Positions 26,202-32,797 of a DNA stretch of 32,797 bases are shown in pieces. Numbering within the stretch: the stretch's first letter is position 1; the number at the start of each line of letters is the position of its first letter. This DNA comes from an uncultured Erysipelotrichaceae bacterium (GTDB lineage: Bacteria > Bacillota_I > Bacilli_A > Erysipelotrichales > Erysipelotrichaceae), in contig CALVGQ010000088.1 in the NCBI GenBank assembly GCA_944327135.1, forward strand, positions 1 to 32,797, read 5' to 3'. The translations under genes and the position numbers were made by a program. The notes under the pieces are model-generated. The model did no database searches. It worked only from the letters and a program-made list of their open reading frames with translations, and was not told the origin of the DNA.

Positions 26202-28811
26202 TTATTTGCCTTCGTAGCTGTCCTTGAGGATCTGGATCATGTCTTGGACCATCGGGACGCGAGGATTGGCTGGAGAGCACTGATCTTCATAAGCCAGATA
26301 AGCGATCTTTTCCAGGGTGCTTTCCCATTGAGCGGCATCGATGCCTTGATCTTTGAAGCTCATCTTGATTCCGCAATCCAAGGCCAGTGATTTGCACGCC
26401 TGTGCATAGGCCTCGACCCCTTCTTGAACGGTATTGAATTTTAAACCGATCAAACGCGCCAGCTCGCAGTATTTTTCATCCGCCTTGTAATAATTGTACT
26501 TCGGCCAGATGCCTGGTTTTTCCGGTTTGGTGCCGTTGTAGCGAATGACATAAGGCAGTAAGATCGCATTGGCCCGGCCATGAGGAACATGGTATTCGCC
26601 GCCGATCTTGTGGGCCAGTGAGTGATTGACGCCCAGGAAGGCGTTGGCGAAGGCCATTCCGGCCAGTGTGGCGGCGTTGTGCATCTTTTCGCGCGCTTCC
26701 GGATCATTTTTGCCATTGGCGACGGCTCTTGGCAGGTATTCAAAGACCATTTTGACGGCCTGCAGTGCCAAGCCATCGGTGAAATCCGAAGCCAAGGTAG
26801 AGACATAGGCTTCTGTGGCATGGGTCAAAACGTCCATTCCGGTGTCGGCCGTGATGGAGGCAGGCAGGCTCATTGTCAAGGCCGGATCAACGATAGCCAC
26901 GGTCGGAGTCAAGCTGTAATCGGTCAGCGGGTATTTTTTGTTTTCTTCTTTATCGGTGATGACGGCAAATGGCGTGACCTCTGAACCGGTTCCTGAGGTG
27001 GTTGGAATGCAGACCAGCTTGGATTTTTTGCCAAGTTCCGGATAACGGAAGGCCCGCTTGCGGATATCCATGAATTTCTGCTTCAGATCATCAAAGTTGA
27101 CATCCGGCTGTTCATAGAAAAGCCACATGCCCTTGGCGGCGTCCATGCTGGATCCTCCGCCGATGGCAATGATTGTGTCCGGCCGGAAGGCCTGCATCAG
27201 ACCGAGCCCTTTTTTTACGGTTTGGATGGATGGATCCGGTTCAACGTCACAGAACAGCTGGACCTGGACCTTGTTGCGGCGCTGTTCAAGCTGATCAGTA
27301 ACGCGGGTCACATAACCGAGGTCGACCATCGAGCGGTCGGTGACAATGAAGACCCGTTCCACATCGCGCATGCTGTGAAGATATTCGATCGAATCCCGTT
27401 CGAAATAAATTTTGGATGGAACCTTGAACCACTGCATATTGTTTCTCCTTTTTCCAATCTTTTTGATGTTCAAGAGATTGATGGCACTGACGTTGTCGGA
27501 AACTGAGTTGTGACCATACGAACCGCAGCCCAGCGTTAAAGAAGGAATAAATGCATTGTAGACATTGCCGATCCCGCCGAAGGTGCTTGGCGAATTCCAG
27601 ATGATGCGGCAGGCCTTGATCCGTTCGCCAAATTTTTTGGCTAACTCGCTGTTGGCCGTATGAATGGCGGCACTGTGTCCGACGCCATTAAACATGACCA
27701 TCGCTTCTGCTTTATTAAAGCCGTCTTCTACCGAATCGGCCTTGAGCATGGCCAAGACTGGACTGAGCTTTTCGCGGGTCAGCGGTTCATTGGGTCCGAC
27801 TTCCTTGCACTCAGCAATGATCAGACTGCAGCGCGGATGAACAGCGAAGCCGGCTTGTTCGGCGATCCAGGCGGCAGACTTTCCGACGATGTCCGGATTC
27901 AGCTTGGCATTGGCGGCATTTTTGGTGTAGCTTTTAGCGTTGAACATGTATTGTTCCAGCAGCTCTTTTTCTTTTTTGGTGGCAAAGTGGACATTATAAT
28001 TCTTAAATTGTTCCTTGACATCGTCATAGATCTCTTTATCGACGATGACGGCCTGTTCAGAGGCGCAGATCATGCCATTGTCAAAGGCTTTGGATAAGGC
28101 GATGTCGTTGACGGCTTGTTTGATATCGGCCGTGGTTTCAATGTAGGCAGGAACGTTGCCGGCTCCGACGCCCAGTGCTGGTTTTCCGCAGGAATAGGCG
28201 GCCTTGACCATCTCATTGCCGCCGGTGGCTAAAATGGTGGCGACTCCTGGATGATTCATGAGGGCGGAAGTGGCTTCCATGCTTGGATGCTCGATCCATT
28301 GAATGCAGTTTTTTGGTGCCCCAGCTTTGATCGCAGCTTCATAGACGACCTTGGCCGCGGCGATGGAGCATTGCTGTGCCTTAGGATGAAAACCGAAAAT
28401 GATCGGATTGCGGGTTTTCAGGCAGATCAAGCTTTTAAAGATGGCGGTGGAAGTTGGATTGGTGACCGGGGTAACGCCGGCGATGACGCCGACCGGTTCT
28501 GCCACATAGGTCAGTCCCTGGACCTCGTCCTCCTTGATGATACCGACCGATTTCAAATGTCGCATGTGATTGACGACGTATTCGCAGGCAAACAGATTTT
28601 TGGTAGCTTTGTCTTCAAAGACTCCGCGGCCGGTTTCCTCGATGGCCAGCCGGGCCAGCTCGCCGTGTTTGTCCAAGGCGGCAACCGAACATTTGGCGAC
28701 GATATAATCTACCTGATCCTGATCCAGTTTTAAAAATTCATCAAGGGCTTTTAAACCGTTTTCGACCAGCTGATTGACTTCTGTTTGTGCAGGGCTGAGT
28801 GTTTCTTCCAT
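26202..28811 (-). CDS. adhE: bifunctional acetaldehyde-CoA/alcohol dehydrogenase
   Basis: An 869-residue AdhE, full length. The N-terminal aldehyde dehydrogenase domain (about 1-440) has TPVTNPTSTAIFKSL and the catalytic Cys in NGMICASEQAV. A linker is followed by the iron-dependent alcohol dehydrogenase domain (about 450-869) with IAIGGGSSMDAAKGMW, PTTSGTGSEVTPFAVI and the metal-binding His stretch HSLAHKIGGEYHVPHGRANAILLP. It reduces acetyl-CoA to ethanol with two NADH, a main redox outlet in fermenters; AdhE proteins often form spirosomes. ATG 28811 follows AAGGAGG. Regulation by Rex and CcpA is suggested by sites in its leader and upstream region. Confidence 0.97.
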   Translation of the reverse strand: MEETLSPAQTEVNQLVENGLKALDEFLKLDQDQVDYIVAKCSVAALDKHGELARLAIEETGRGVFEDKATKNLFACEYVVNHMRHLKSVGIIKEDEVQGLTYVAEPVGVIAGVTPVTNPTSTAIFKSLICLKTRNPIIFGFHPKAQQCSIAAAKVVYEAAIKAGAPKNCIQWIEHPSMEATSALMNHPGVATILATGGNEMVKAAYSCGKPALGVGAGNVPAYIETTADIKQAVNDIALSKAFDNGMICASEQAVIVDKEIYDDVKEQFKNYNVHFATKKEKELLEQYMFNAKSYTKNAANAKLNPDIVGKSAAWIAEQAGFAVHPRCSLIIAECKEVGPNEPLTREKLSPVLAMLKADSVEDGFNKAEAMVMFNGVGHSAAIHTANSELAKKFGERIKACRIIWNSPSTFGGIGNVYNAFIPSLTLGCGSYGHNSVSDNVSAINLLNIKKIGKRRNNMQWFKVPSKIYFERDSIEYLHSMRDVERVFIVTDRSMVDLGYVTRVTDQLEQRRNKVQVQLFCDVEPDPSIQTVKKGLGLMQAFRPDTIIAIGGGSSMDAAKGMWLFYEQPDVNFDDLKQKFMDIRKRAFRYPELGKKSKLVCIPTTSGTGSEVTPFAVITDKEENKKYPLTDYSLTPTVAIVDPALTMSLPASITADTGMDVLTHATEAYVSTLASDFTDGLALQAVKMVFEYLPRAVANGKNDPEAREKMHNAATLAGMAFANAFLGVNHSLAHKIGGEYHVPHGRANAILLPYVIRYNGTKPEKPGIWPKYNYYKADEKYCELARLIGLKFNTVQEGVEAYAQACKSLALDCGIKMSFKDQGIDAAQWESTLEKIAYLAYEDQCSPANPRVPMVQDMIQILKDSYEGK

Positions 28812-28824
28812 GTTGTCTTCCTCC

Positions 28825-28842
28825 TTGTGAAATAATTCACTT
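28825..28842. promoter_or_regulatory. Rex operator in the adhE leader
   Basis: TTGTGAA-ATAA-TTCACTT matches the Rex consensus TTGTGAAnnnnTTCACAA at 13 of 14 fixed positions. It lies about 10-25 bases downstream of the predicted adhE start and next to the ribosome-binding site, so bound Rex (low NADH/NAD+) should block transcription. Confidence 0.8.
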
Positions 28843-28857
28843 CAACGTGACGAGGGC

Positions 28858-28886
28858 ATTATAGCACCCCGAAAAGGGGATGACAA
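28858..28886 (-). promoter_or_regulatory. strong adhE promoter
   Basis: On the minus strand TTGTCA (28881-28886) and TATAAT (28858-28863) are 17 bases apart with a TGn extension. The spacer contains CCCC/GGGG inverted arms. Confidence 0.85.
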
Positions 28887-28909
28887 GAGGTTTTGTTAAA
28901 AAAATCACA

Positions 28910-28944
28910 TGTAAACGCTACCAGTTGAAATGACACCGCTTACA
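28910..28944. promoter_or_regulatory. two cre-like CcpA sites between adhE and the peptidoglycan-binding gene
   Basis: 28931-28944 read on the minus strand (TGTAAGCGGTGTCA) fits the cre consensus TGWAANCGNTNWCA fully; 28910-28923 on the plus strand (TGTAAACGCTACCA) fits with one mismatch. Their centres are about 65 and 87 bases upstream of the predicted adhE start, positions compatible with CcpA activation. They could also act on the rightward gene. Confidence 0.6.
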
Positions 28945-29035
28945 GCATTCTTTAAGGAGGCTTCTTTGGGTGGGAAACGTTTTTTTGCCCAACGGGAAGA
29001 TGATCAATCGAATACACTGCAGTGGAGGTGAAACG

Positions 29036-30904
29036 ATGTCACAAGGAAAATTGCAGATTATTACCACCACCGCCAGCAAGGCTTTACCGCTGGAGGGGGT
29101 ATCTTTGTCTGTGTTTGATCCGGTAACGGAAAAAGTTTATGAACTGACGACGGATGCGGAGGGCTATGCCGAAGCGATTTTGATTGACGCTCCGGATCGG
29201 GCTTTATCTCTGGATGCCAGCTATGAGGGAATTCCGTATTCCAAAGTGGATCTGACTGCCTTGAAAGAGGGATTTCAGCAGATTTCCATTTTTGGGATCC
29301 AGATCTTTGCACAGGAAACGGCTTTGATGGAATTGGATATGACGCCGATTGCGGAAAGTCAGTTTCGCACTACGATTATTGAGATTCCAGATAATCAGCT
29401 GGTGAGGACAATGCAGCGCTCCAGCAATGATCATGCCGAGGAAGATCTGATGACTTTTGTCTTGGATTATCCGATCATTCCGAAAACGATCACAGTTCAT
29501 TTGGGAAGGCCTACGGCGAGTGCTCAAAATGTGACGGTGACGTTTAAGGATTATATCAAAAACGTGGCTTCTTCGGAAATTTATCCGACCTGGCCGGTGC
29601 AAAGTTTGCGGGCCAATATTTACTGTCAGATTTCGCTGGCTTTGAATCGGGTCTATACGGAATGGTATCGCAGCAAAGGATATAGCTTTGATATTACCAA
29701 TTCGACTGCTTATGATCAATATTTTGTGTATGGACGGAATATCTTTGAAAGCGTGAGCGTGATCGTGGATGAGATCTTTAATGAATATATCCGAAAGAAA
29801 AACACGATCAATCCGTATTATGCGGAATACTGCGATGGAAGAACCGTTTGGTGCAATGGATTAAAGCAATGGGGGACGGTCTATCTGGCGAATAATGGAA
29901 ACAATGCCTTTGAAATTCTGACCTATTATTATGGAGAGGATATCGAAATCGTCTCGACCGATCGGATCGAAGGGGTAGCTGGATCTTTTCCAGGGATGAA
30001 TTTGAAGGAAGGGGTTCGTTCGGATGCGGTGGCAGTGATTCAAAATCAGCTGAATCGGATTGCCGTGAATTACCCGAATATTCCTACGATCTATCCGGTG
30101 GACGGTATTTTTGGTCCGCAGACCAAGGCGGCGGTCATCACCTTTCAGAAACAGTTTAATCTGACAGCGGATGGCATTGTTGGCAGTGCGACCTGGTATC
30201 AGATTTCCTATATTTATGTCGCTGTGAAGAAACTGGCAGAGCTGACTTCAGAGGGCATTGAGGATCGGCTTCAGTACGAATATCCGGGGACTCCGATCCG
30301 TCAGGGAGATCGTAATGTCTATGTGCAGGAAATTCAGTTTTTCCTGCAGAAGATTTCCTTATTTACCAGTGCTGTTCCTTCGGTGAAGATCGATAGTTCT
30401 TTTGGCAGCAGCACGAAGGCAGCTGTGATGGCTTTTCAGCGGCTGGCGGGACTGAGTGCCGATGGCATTGTTGGCCCTGCAACCTGGAATGCTTTGGTGA
30501 AAGCCTACCGGGATACTTTGAATGTTGCTGTGCCGGATCAAACATTGATGCCGGCCTATCCGGGAACGGCGCTTAGGATCGGCAGTACCGGGGAAAATGT
30601 ACGGATCGTACAAAATGCCTTGAATGTCATCAATCAGGCGGAGGGCAATCTGTCTTTGATTGCCGTGGATGGGATTTATGGCAACGCGACCGCTCAAGCC
30701 GTTCGAAACTTCCAAAGCCGTAATGGTCTAAGCGTCGATGGAGTGGTTGGCCCGGCGACCTGGAATGCCTTGCGGAACCAGTATACTGCGGTACGAGCCA
30801 ATCCGATTGCCTTTTCAGCAATCAATTATGAGCTGTTTGAGATGCTTTATCGCAATTATACCAGCTTGATGTACAACATCGACAACGAAGAGAAAAATCT
30901 GTAA
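29036..30904 (+). CDS. SpoIID-like domain protein with three peptidoglycan-binding domains
   Basis: A 622-residue protein. Residues about 1-105 look like a prealbumin/carboxypeptidase-regulatory beta-sandwich (GVSLSVFDPVTEKVYELTTDAEGYAE). Residues about 160-310 resemble the SpoIID lytic transglycosylase domain; ASSEIYPTWPVQSLRAN aligns with the SpoIID ExxxxxxxEALKAQA region, with E181 the candidate catalytic Glu. Three PG_binding_1 repeats follow (about 325-390, 417-490, 510-580), each with DGIFG-, TKAAV-, FQ- and DGIVGPATW-type motifs. ATG 29036 follows GGAGGTG. No signal peptide, anchor or sorting motif is visible, so export is unexplained. Relatives in clostridia are annotated as spore cortex-lytic-like proteins; a sporulation role here is unproved. 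Confidence 0.82.
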   Translation: MSQGKLQIITTTASKALPLEGVSLSVFDPVTEKVYELTTDAEGYAEAILIDAPDRALSLDASYEGIPYSKVDLTALKEGFQQISIFGIQIFAQETALMELDMTPIAESQFRTTIIEIPDNQLVRTMQRSSNDHAEEDLMTFVLDYPIIPKTITVHLGRPTASAQNVTVTFKDYIKNVASSEIYPTWPVQSLRANIYCQISLALNRVYTEWYRSKGYSFDITNSTAYDQYFVYGRNIFESVSVIVDEIFNEYIRKKNTINPYYAEYCDGRTVWCNGLKQWGTVYLANNGNNAFEILTYYYGEDIEIVSTDRIEGVAGSFPGMNLKEGVRSDAVAVIQNQLNRIAVNYPNIPTIYPVDGIFGPQTKAAVITFQKQFNLTADGIVGSATWYQISYIYVAVKKLAELTSEGIEDRLQYEYPGTPIRQGDRNVYVQEIQFFLQKISLFTSAVPSVKIDSSFGSSTKAAVMAFQRLAGLSADGIVGPATWNALVKAYRDTLNVAVPDQTLMPAYPGTALRIGSTGENVRIVQNALNVINQAEGNLSLIAVDGIYGNATAQAVRNFQSRNGLSVDGVVGPATWNALRNQYTAVRANPIAFSAINYELFEMLYRNYTSLMYNIDNEEKNL

Positions 30905-30908
30905 TAAA

Positions 30909-30926
30909 GGCGGCCAAATGGCCGCC
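30909..30926. terminator. GC-rich hairpin between converging genes
   Basis: Perfect 7-bp GC stem (30909-30915 with 30920-30926) with an AAAT loop. The better tail (TTTATT) is on the minus strand, so it probably ends the acylphosphatase transcript. Confidence 0.6.
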
Positions 30927-30938
30927 TGCATGCATGGG

Positions 30939-31208
30939 TCAATATCGGATAGTAAATCGGTCCTCCTGCTGAAGAGGAATTTCTTTGAGGACATAGTCAT
31001 CGACCCGAATGAACATGTTGCCTTCCTTGAGAATACGAAGGATGTGATCGATGTCTGCGATTGAGCCTTGCAGTTCCATTTCGACTTTTCCGTTTTCCAT
31101 ATTGCGGATCCAGCCGGTACAATGATGCGTGATTGCCTGCATCTGAACATAGGATCGAAATCCGACCCCCTGGACTCGGCCGTCAAAAATGATAAAATAA
31201 CGTTTCAT
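30939..31208 (-). CDS. acyP: acylphosphatase
   Basis: An 89-residue acylphosphatase that hydrolyses acyl phosphates such as acetyl phosphate. The phosphate-binding loop GRVQGVGFRSYV (catalytic Arg near 19) and the Asn-containing strand GWIRNMENGKVEMELQG (catalytic Asn near 36) are both present. Size is typical. The start is preceded by AGAGGCG. It is leftward and convergent with the SpoIID-like gene. No clear promoter was found. Confidence 0.93.
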   Translation of the reverse strand: MKRYFIIFDGRVQGVGFRSYVQMQAITHHCTGWIRNMENGKVEMELQGSIADIDHILRILKEGNMFIRVDDYVLKEIPLQQEDRFTIRY

Positions 31209-31270
31209 GGCGGCGCCTCTCTTTCTGATTATCAGTATATCGTAAAAATCAAGGCGGCGCTATGCAAATT

Positions 31271-31300
31271 CATAATAACGCTTTGTAAAGCCTTATTGTG
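31271..31300. repeat. 30-base imperfect dyad, possible operator
   Basis: The arms CAnAATAAnGCTTT and AAAGCnTTATTnTG face each other around GT; only two pairs fail. No T run follows, so it looks more like a protein-binding site than a terminator. Confidence 0.5.
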
Positions 31301-31322
31301 AAAACGACGGGGTGAAAATCAG

Positions 31323-31350
31323 TTGCATTTGAGGAAATAATGGGTATAAT
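31323..31350 (+). promoter_or_regulatory. promoter of the candidate RNA / lipid kinase leader
   Basis: TTGCAT at 31323-31328 and TATAAT at 31345-31350, spacer 16. The predicted start near 31357 coincides with the first base of the RNA closing helix. Confidence 0.75.
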
Positions 31351-31356
31351 TTAATT

Positions 31357-31457
31357 AGAAGTGGTGCTGTAAGCAACCAATATTATCTTATCCCTTTATT
31401 CATCGGCTTATAGGATCACTTCTACCGGGAGGATAACAGGCAGCTGCCTGTTTTTTT
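31357..31457 (+). ncRNA. candidate structured small RNA or attenuator leader, unassigned
   Basis: An RNA of about 100 nt with its own promoter and terminator. The 5' end AGAAGTG (31357-31363) pairs with CACTTCT (31417-31423). Across a 3x3 internal loop CTGTAAGC (about 31367-31374) pairs with GCTTATAG (about 31406-31413), giving a 15-bp interrupted helix with a roughly 30-nt pyrimidine-rich loop. TTATCC in that loop (31388-31393) is complementary to GGATAA (31431-31436) just outside the helix, a possible pseudoknot touching the terminator base. It matches no riboswitch or housekeeping RNA that I recognise. It may be a free small RNA or a regulated leader of the lipid kinase gene 70 bases downstream. 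Confidence 0.6.
31435..31457 (+). terminator. terminator of the candidate small RNA
   Basis: A 7-bp stem (31435-31441 with 31446-31452) with an AGCT loop, followed by T to 31457. Confidence 0.85.
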
Positions 31458-31525
31458 ATAAAGAAAAGTCTTGAAAAAAGGACTGTTCTTAGATTTTTGA
31501 TTTTAAAGAAAAAAGGGGGTGCGGT

Positions 31526-32407
31526 ATGAAAAAAGGCGTTGTGATTGCGAATATTCGAGCAGGAAGGCAAAAGATCAAGCATCAGCTGGCAGAGGTTTTG
31601 AATTTGCTGAATCAGGCGGGCTATCGCTGTGAAGTATGGATCACCCAGTATCCGCATCATGCGCTGGAGTTGGCAGAGCAGCTTGATCCGATGACGGATT
31701 TGGTGGTGGTCTCGGGCGGAGACGGGACGTTGAATGAAGTGATCAATGGCTTGATGCGTGGAAATTTATCGATCCCATTAGGGTATCTTCCCTCTGGAAC
31801 GACCAATGATTTTGCCACGTCCATGGGGATTGGAAAGGATTGTGTCAAAGCGCTCACCCAGCTTTTGAATGGCTCCGAGGTACAGATCGATATCGGACGG
31901 ATGGCAGAACACTATTTCAGCTATGTGGCTTCCTTTGGCGCCTTTACCGAGAGTGTTTACCATACCGATCAGTCGCTGAAGAATGTGCTGGGCTATGCCG
32001 CCTATCTTTTGGAGGGAGCGAAAAGCATCGTGGATATCCGGCCGGTGAAAATGAAAGTCATCACCGAAGCGCTGACGCTGGAAGAAGAGTATTTGTTTGG
32101 TGCAGTGGCCAACAGCACCTCGATTGCCGGATTTTTGAAGCTGGACCAGCGGCTGGTCAGGATGAATGATGGCTTGTTTGAGGTGCTGCTGATTCGCTGC
32201 CCGAAAGATTTGGCTGAGATTGCCAAGGTGGCCAATTATATCAATCAGCGCAACTACAATAATGAATTTATTCGATTGATCCAAACCTCCTGGGTAAAGA
32301 TCGAATGCAGAAAAAAAGTGGATTGGAATTTTGATGGAGAACGGGTGCCGGGACAAAGGACGATGATGTTTGAGGTCGTTCCGGATGGCTTGCGCTTGCG
32401 AAAATAA
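31526..32407 (+). CDS. diacylglycerol/lipid kinase, YegS/DgkB family
   Basis: A 293-residue lipid kinase of the DAGK catalytic fold. VVVSGGDGTLNEVINGL contains the ATP-binding GGDGT at residues 64-68; PLGYLPSGTTNDFATSMGI is the second conserved loop, and WNFDGERVPG is the C-terminal GE motif. The usual N-terminal NPxSG is replaced by ANIRAGRQK, a mild divergence. In Gram-positive bacteria such enzymes (DgkB) recycle diacylglycerol from lipoteichoic acid synthesis to phosphatidic acid; this role is inferred. The start has GGGGG six bases upstream. Transcription may come from 31323-31350 by reading through the small RNA terminator. Confidence 0.9.
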   Translation: MKKGVVIANIRAGRQKIKHQLAEVLNLLNQAGYRCEVWITQYPHHALELAEQLDPMTDLVVVSGGDGTLNEVINGLMRGNLSIPLGYLPSGTTNDFATSMGIGKDCVKALTQLLNGSEVQIDIGRMAEHYFSYVASFGAFTESVYHTDQSLKNVLGYAAYLLEGAKSIVDIRPVKMKVITEALTLEEEYLFGAVANSTSIAGFLKLDQRLVRMNDGLFEVLLIRCPKDLAEIAKVANYINQRNYNNEFIRLIQTSWVKIECRKKVDWNFDGERVPGQRTMMFEVVPDGLRLRK

Positions 32408-32431
32408 AAGTCATCGCGGGATGACTTTTTT
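32406..32431. terminator. bidirectional terminator after the lipid kinase gene
   Basis: A 10-bp stem (32406-32415 with 32420-32429) with a GCGG loop and a T6 tail; the stop TAA (32405-32407) overlaps its foot. The minus strand has a TTTTATTTT tail, serving the converging gene. Confidence 0.85.
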
Positions 32432-32437
32432 GATGTT

Positions 32438-32797
32438 TTAATAATTGTTGATGTGATAGGCTTCGTCCATCGTGGTGGTATAGAAACCGCCGATGTACAG
32501 GATCAGATCAAAATCGGTTTCCTGAAGAGCTTGGACCAGATCGAAATACTCGTTAAATTCACCAAGATAGTGGCGCAGATCGATATAAACAGTCTGATCG
32601 AAATGCGAGGAGAGCACCGGTTTGATGGCATTGGAATAGGAATCGCTGAGGATCAGGGCGTTGAGTCCGGTATTGTTTCCGAAGTTGTAAATGACTTCGG
32701 CCGAGTCCTGTCCAAAAAATTCCTTGTAATGATTGATCGTTGGATCTGAAGTATCAATTTCACCGGCAGCATAGGCTGAACGCTGGCCGTATTCTTC
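32438..32797 (-). CDS. C-terminal part of a DHHW-type (AlgX/SGNH-like) protein
   Basis: A minus-strand frame is open from the right edge to a TAA at 32438-32440, giving 119 residues; the start is outside the window. The sequence runs EEYGQRSAYAAGEID, then ALILSDSYSNAIKPVLSSHF (the conserved SDS-type block), QTVYIDLRHYLGEF, and DFDLILYIGGFYTT. This pattern (DSY/F, then iDLRhY) is typical of the C-terminal half of DHHW-motif proteins and relatives of AlgX/DltD that act with MBOAT acyltransferases in cell-surface polysaccharide acylation. The catalytic region and any partner gene lie beyond the edge. Family naming is by pattern memory. Confidence 0.7.
   Translation of the reverse strand, partial: EEYGQRSAYAAGEIDTSDPTINHYKEFFGQDSAEVIYNFGNNTGLNALILSDSYSNAIKPVLSSHFDQTVYIDLRHYLGEFNEYFDLVQALQETDFDLILYIGGFYTTTMDEAYHINNY

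Larger units (their letters stand above)
31209..31525. other. 317-base non-coding region
   Basis: No credible reading frame. From left to right it holds the acylphosphatase upstream region, a 30-base dyad (31271-31300), a promoter (31323-31350), a candidate structured RNA ending in a terminator (31357-31457), and the lipid kinase upstream region with a GGGGG ribosome-binding site. Confidence 0.7.

Noticed and set aside
31357-31457. SRP RNA, 6S RNA, TPP, purine, preQ1, ZTP or T-box element
   Set aside because: None of the diagnostic conserved sequences (for example the SRP GGAAGGAAGCA-type loop, the TPP CTGAGA/ACCTGA boxes or the T-box TGG/ACC motif) are present, and the size does not suit 6S RNA.
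32453-32749. Plus-strand open frame of 98 codons at the right edge
   Set aside because: It is antisense to the minus-strand DHHW-type C-terminal frame, which shows family-like motifs; the plus-strand frame has none.

Overview
The window looks like chromosome of a low-to-moderate GC Bacillota (Firmicute). Ribosome-binding sites are strong AGGAGG types, genes are packed into short operons with ATGA/GTGA stop-start overlaps, intrinsic terminators are abundant, and sigma-A promoters, a Rex-like operator and CcpA-like cre boxes can be read. The gene set (CitXG fusion, QueH-type epoxyqueuosine reductase, MgtE, AdhE, a short CarD-like protein) fits a fermentative gut anaerobe, possibly Erysipelotrichia such as a Holdemania relative. 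That placement is inference. I see no tRNA, rRNA, CRISPR array, insertion sequence or prophage.

Layout. 1-4340: 3' part of an RlmD/TrmA-type RNA methyltransferase, asparagine synthase, an RluA-type pseudouridine synthase and a CarD-like factor. 4370-7251: an amidohydrolase and a gamma-glutamyltransferase gene interrupted by an in-frame TGA. 7269-10172: an unrecognised lipoprotein, an ArsR regulator coupled to a DEDDh exonuclease, and an FMN-dependent alpha-hydroxy-acid dehydrogenase with a cysteine-rich N terminus. 10200-11031: a yybP-ykoY manganese riboswitch driving the manganese exporter mntP, closed by a bidirectional terminator. 11040-19009: a divergent citrate-fermentation locus. Leftward run lysR1-lysR2-citC-citXG, all with overlapping ends; rightward run citD-citE-citF-malic enzyme/oxaloacetate decarboxylase. 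Together these can make, activate and use citrate lyase and turn oxaloacetate into pyruvate; no citrate transporter is present.

19174-23387 (leftward): mgtE, then the queuosine operon tgt-queA-queH. 23500-26119 (rightward): a two-helix membrane protein, a zinc-ribbon protein, a membrane-anchored Amidase_2 enzyme and a patatin-like phospholipase. 26202-28811 (leftward): adhE with a strong promoter, a Rex-like operator and two cre-like sites. 29036-30904: a protein with a SpoIID-like domain and three peptidoglycan-binding domains but no signal peptide. 30939-32797: acylphosphatase, a 317-base non-coding region with a candidate structured RNA, a YegS/DgkB-type lipid kinase, and the C-terminal end of a DHHW-type protein leaving the window.

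Most notable signals: the opal codon replacing a probable Trp in the gamma-glutamyltransferase; the unassigned RNA of about 100 nt at 31357-31457 with its own promoter, closing helix, possible pseudoknot and terminator; two translationally coupled LysR regulators at the head of the citrate lyase activation operon; and five intrinsic terminators whose hairpin loop carries the stop codon of the gene they follow.
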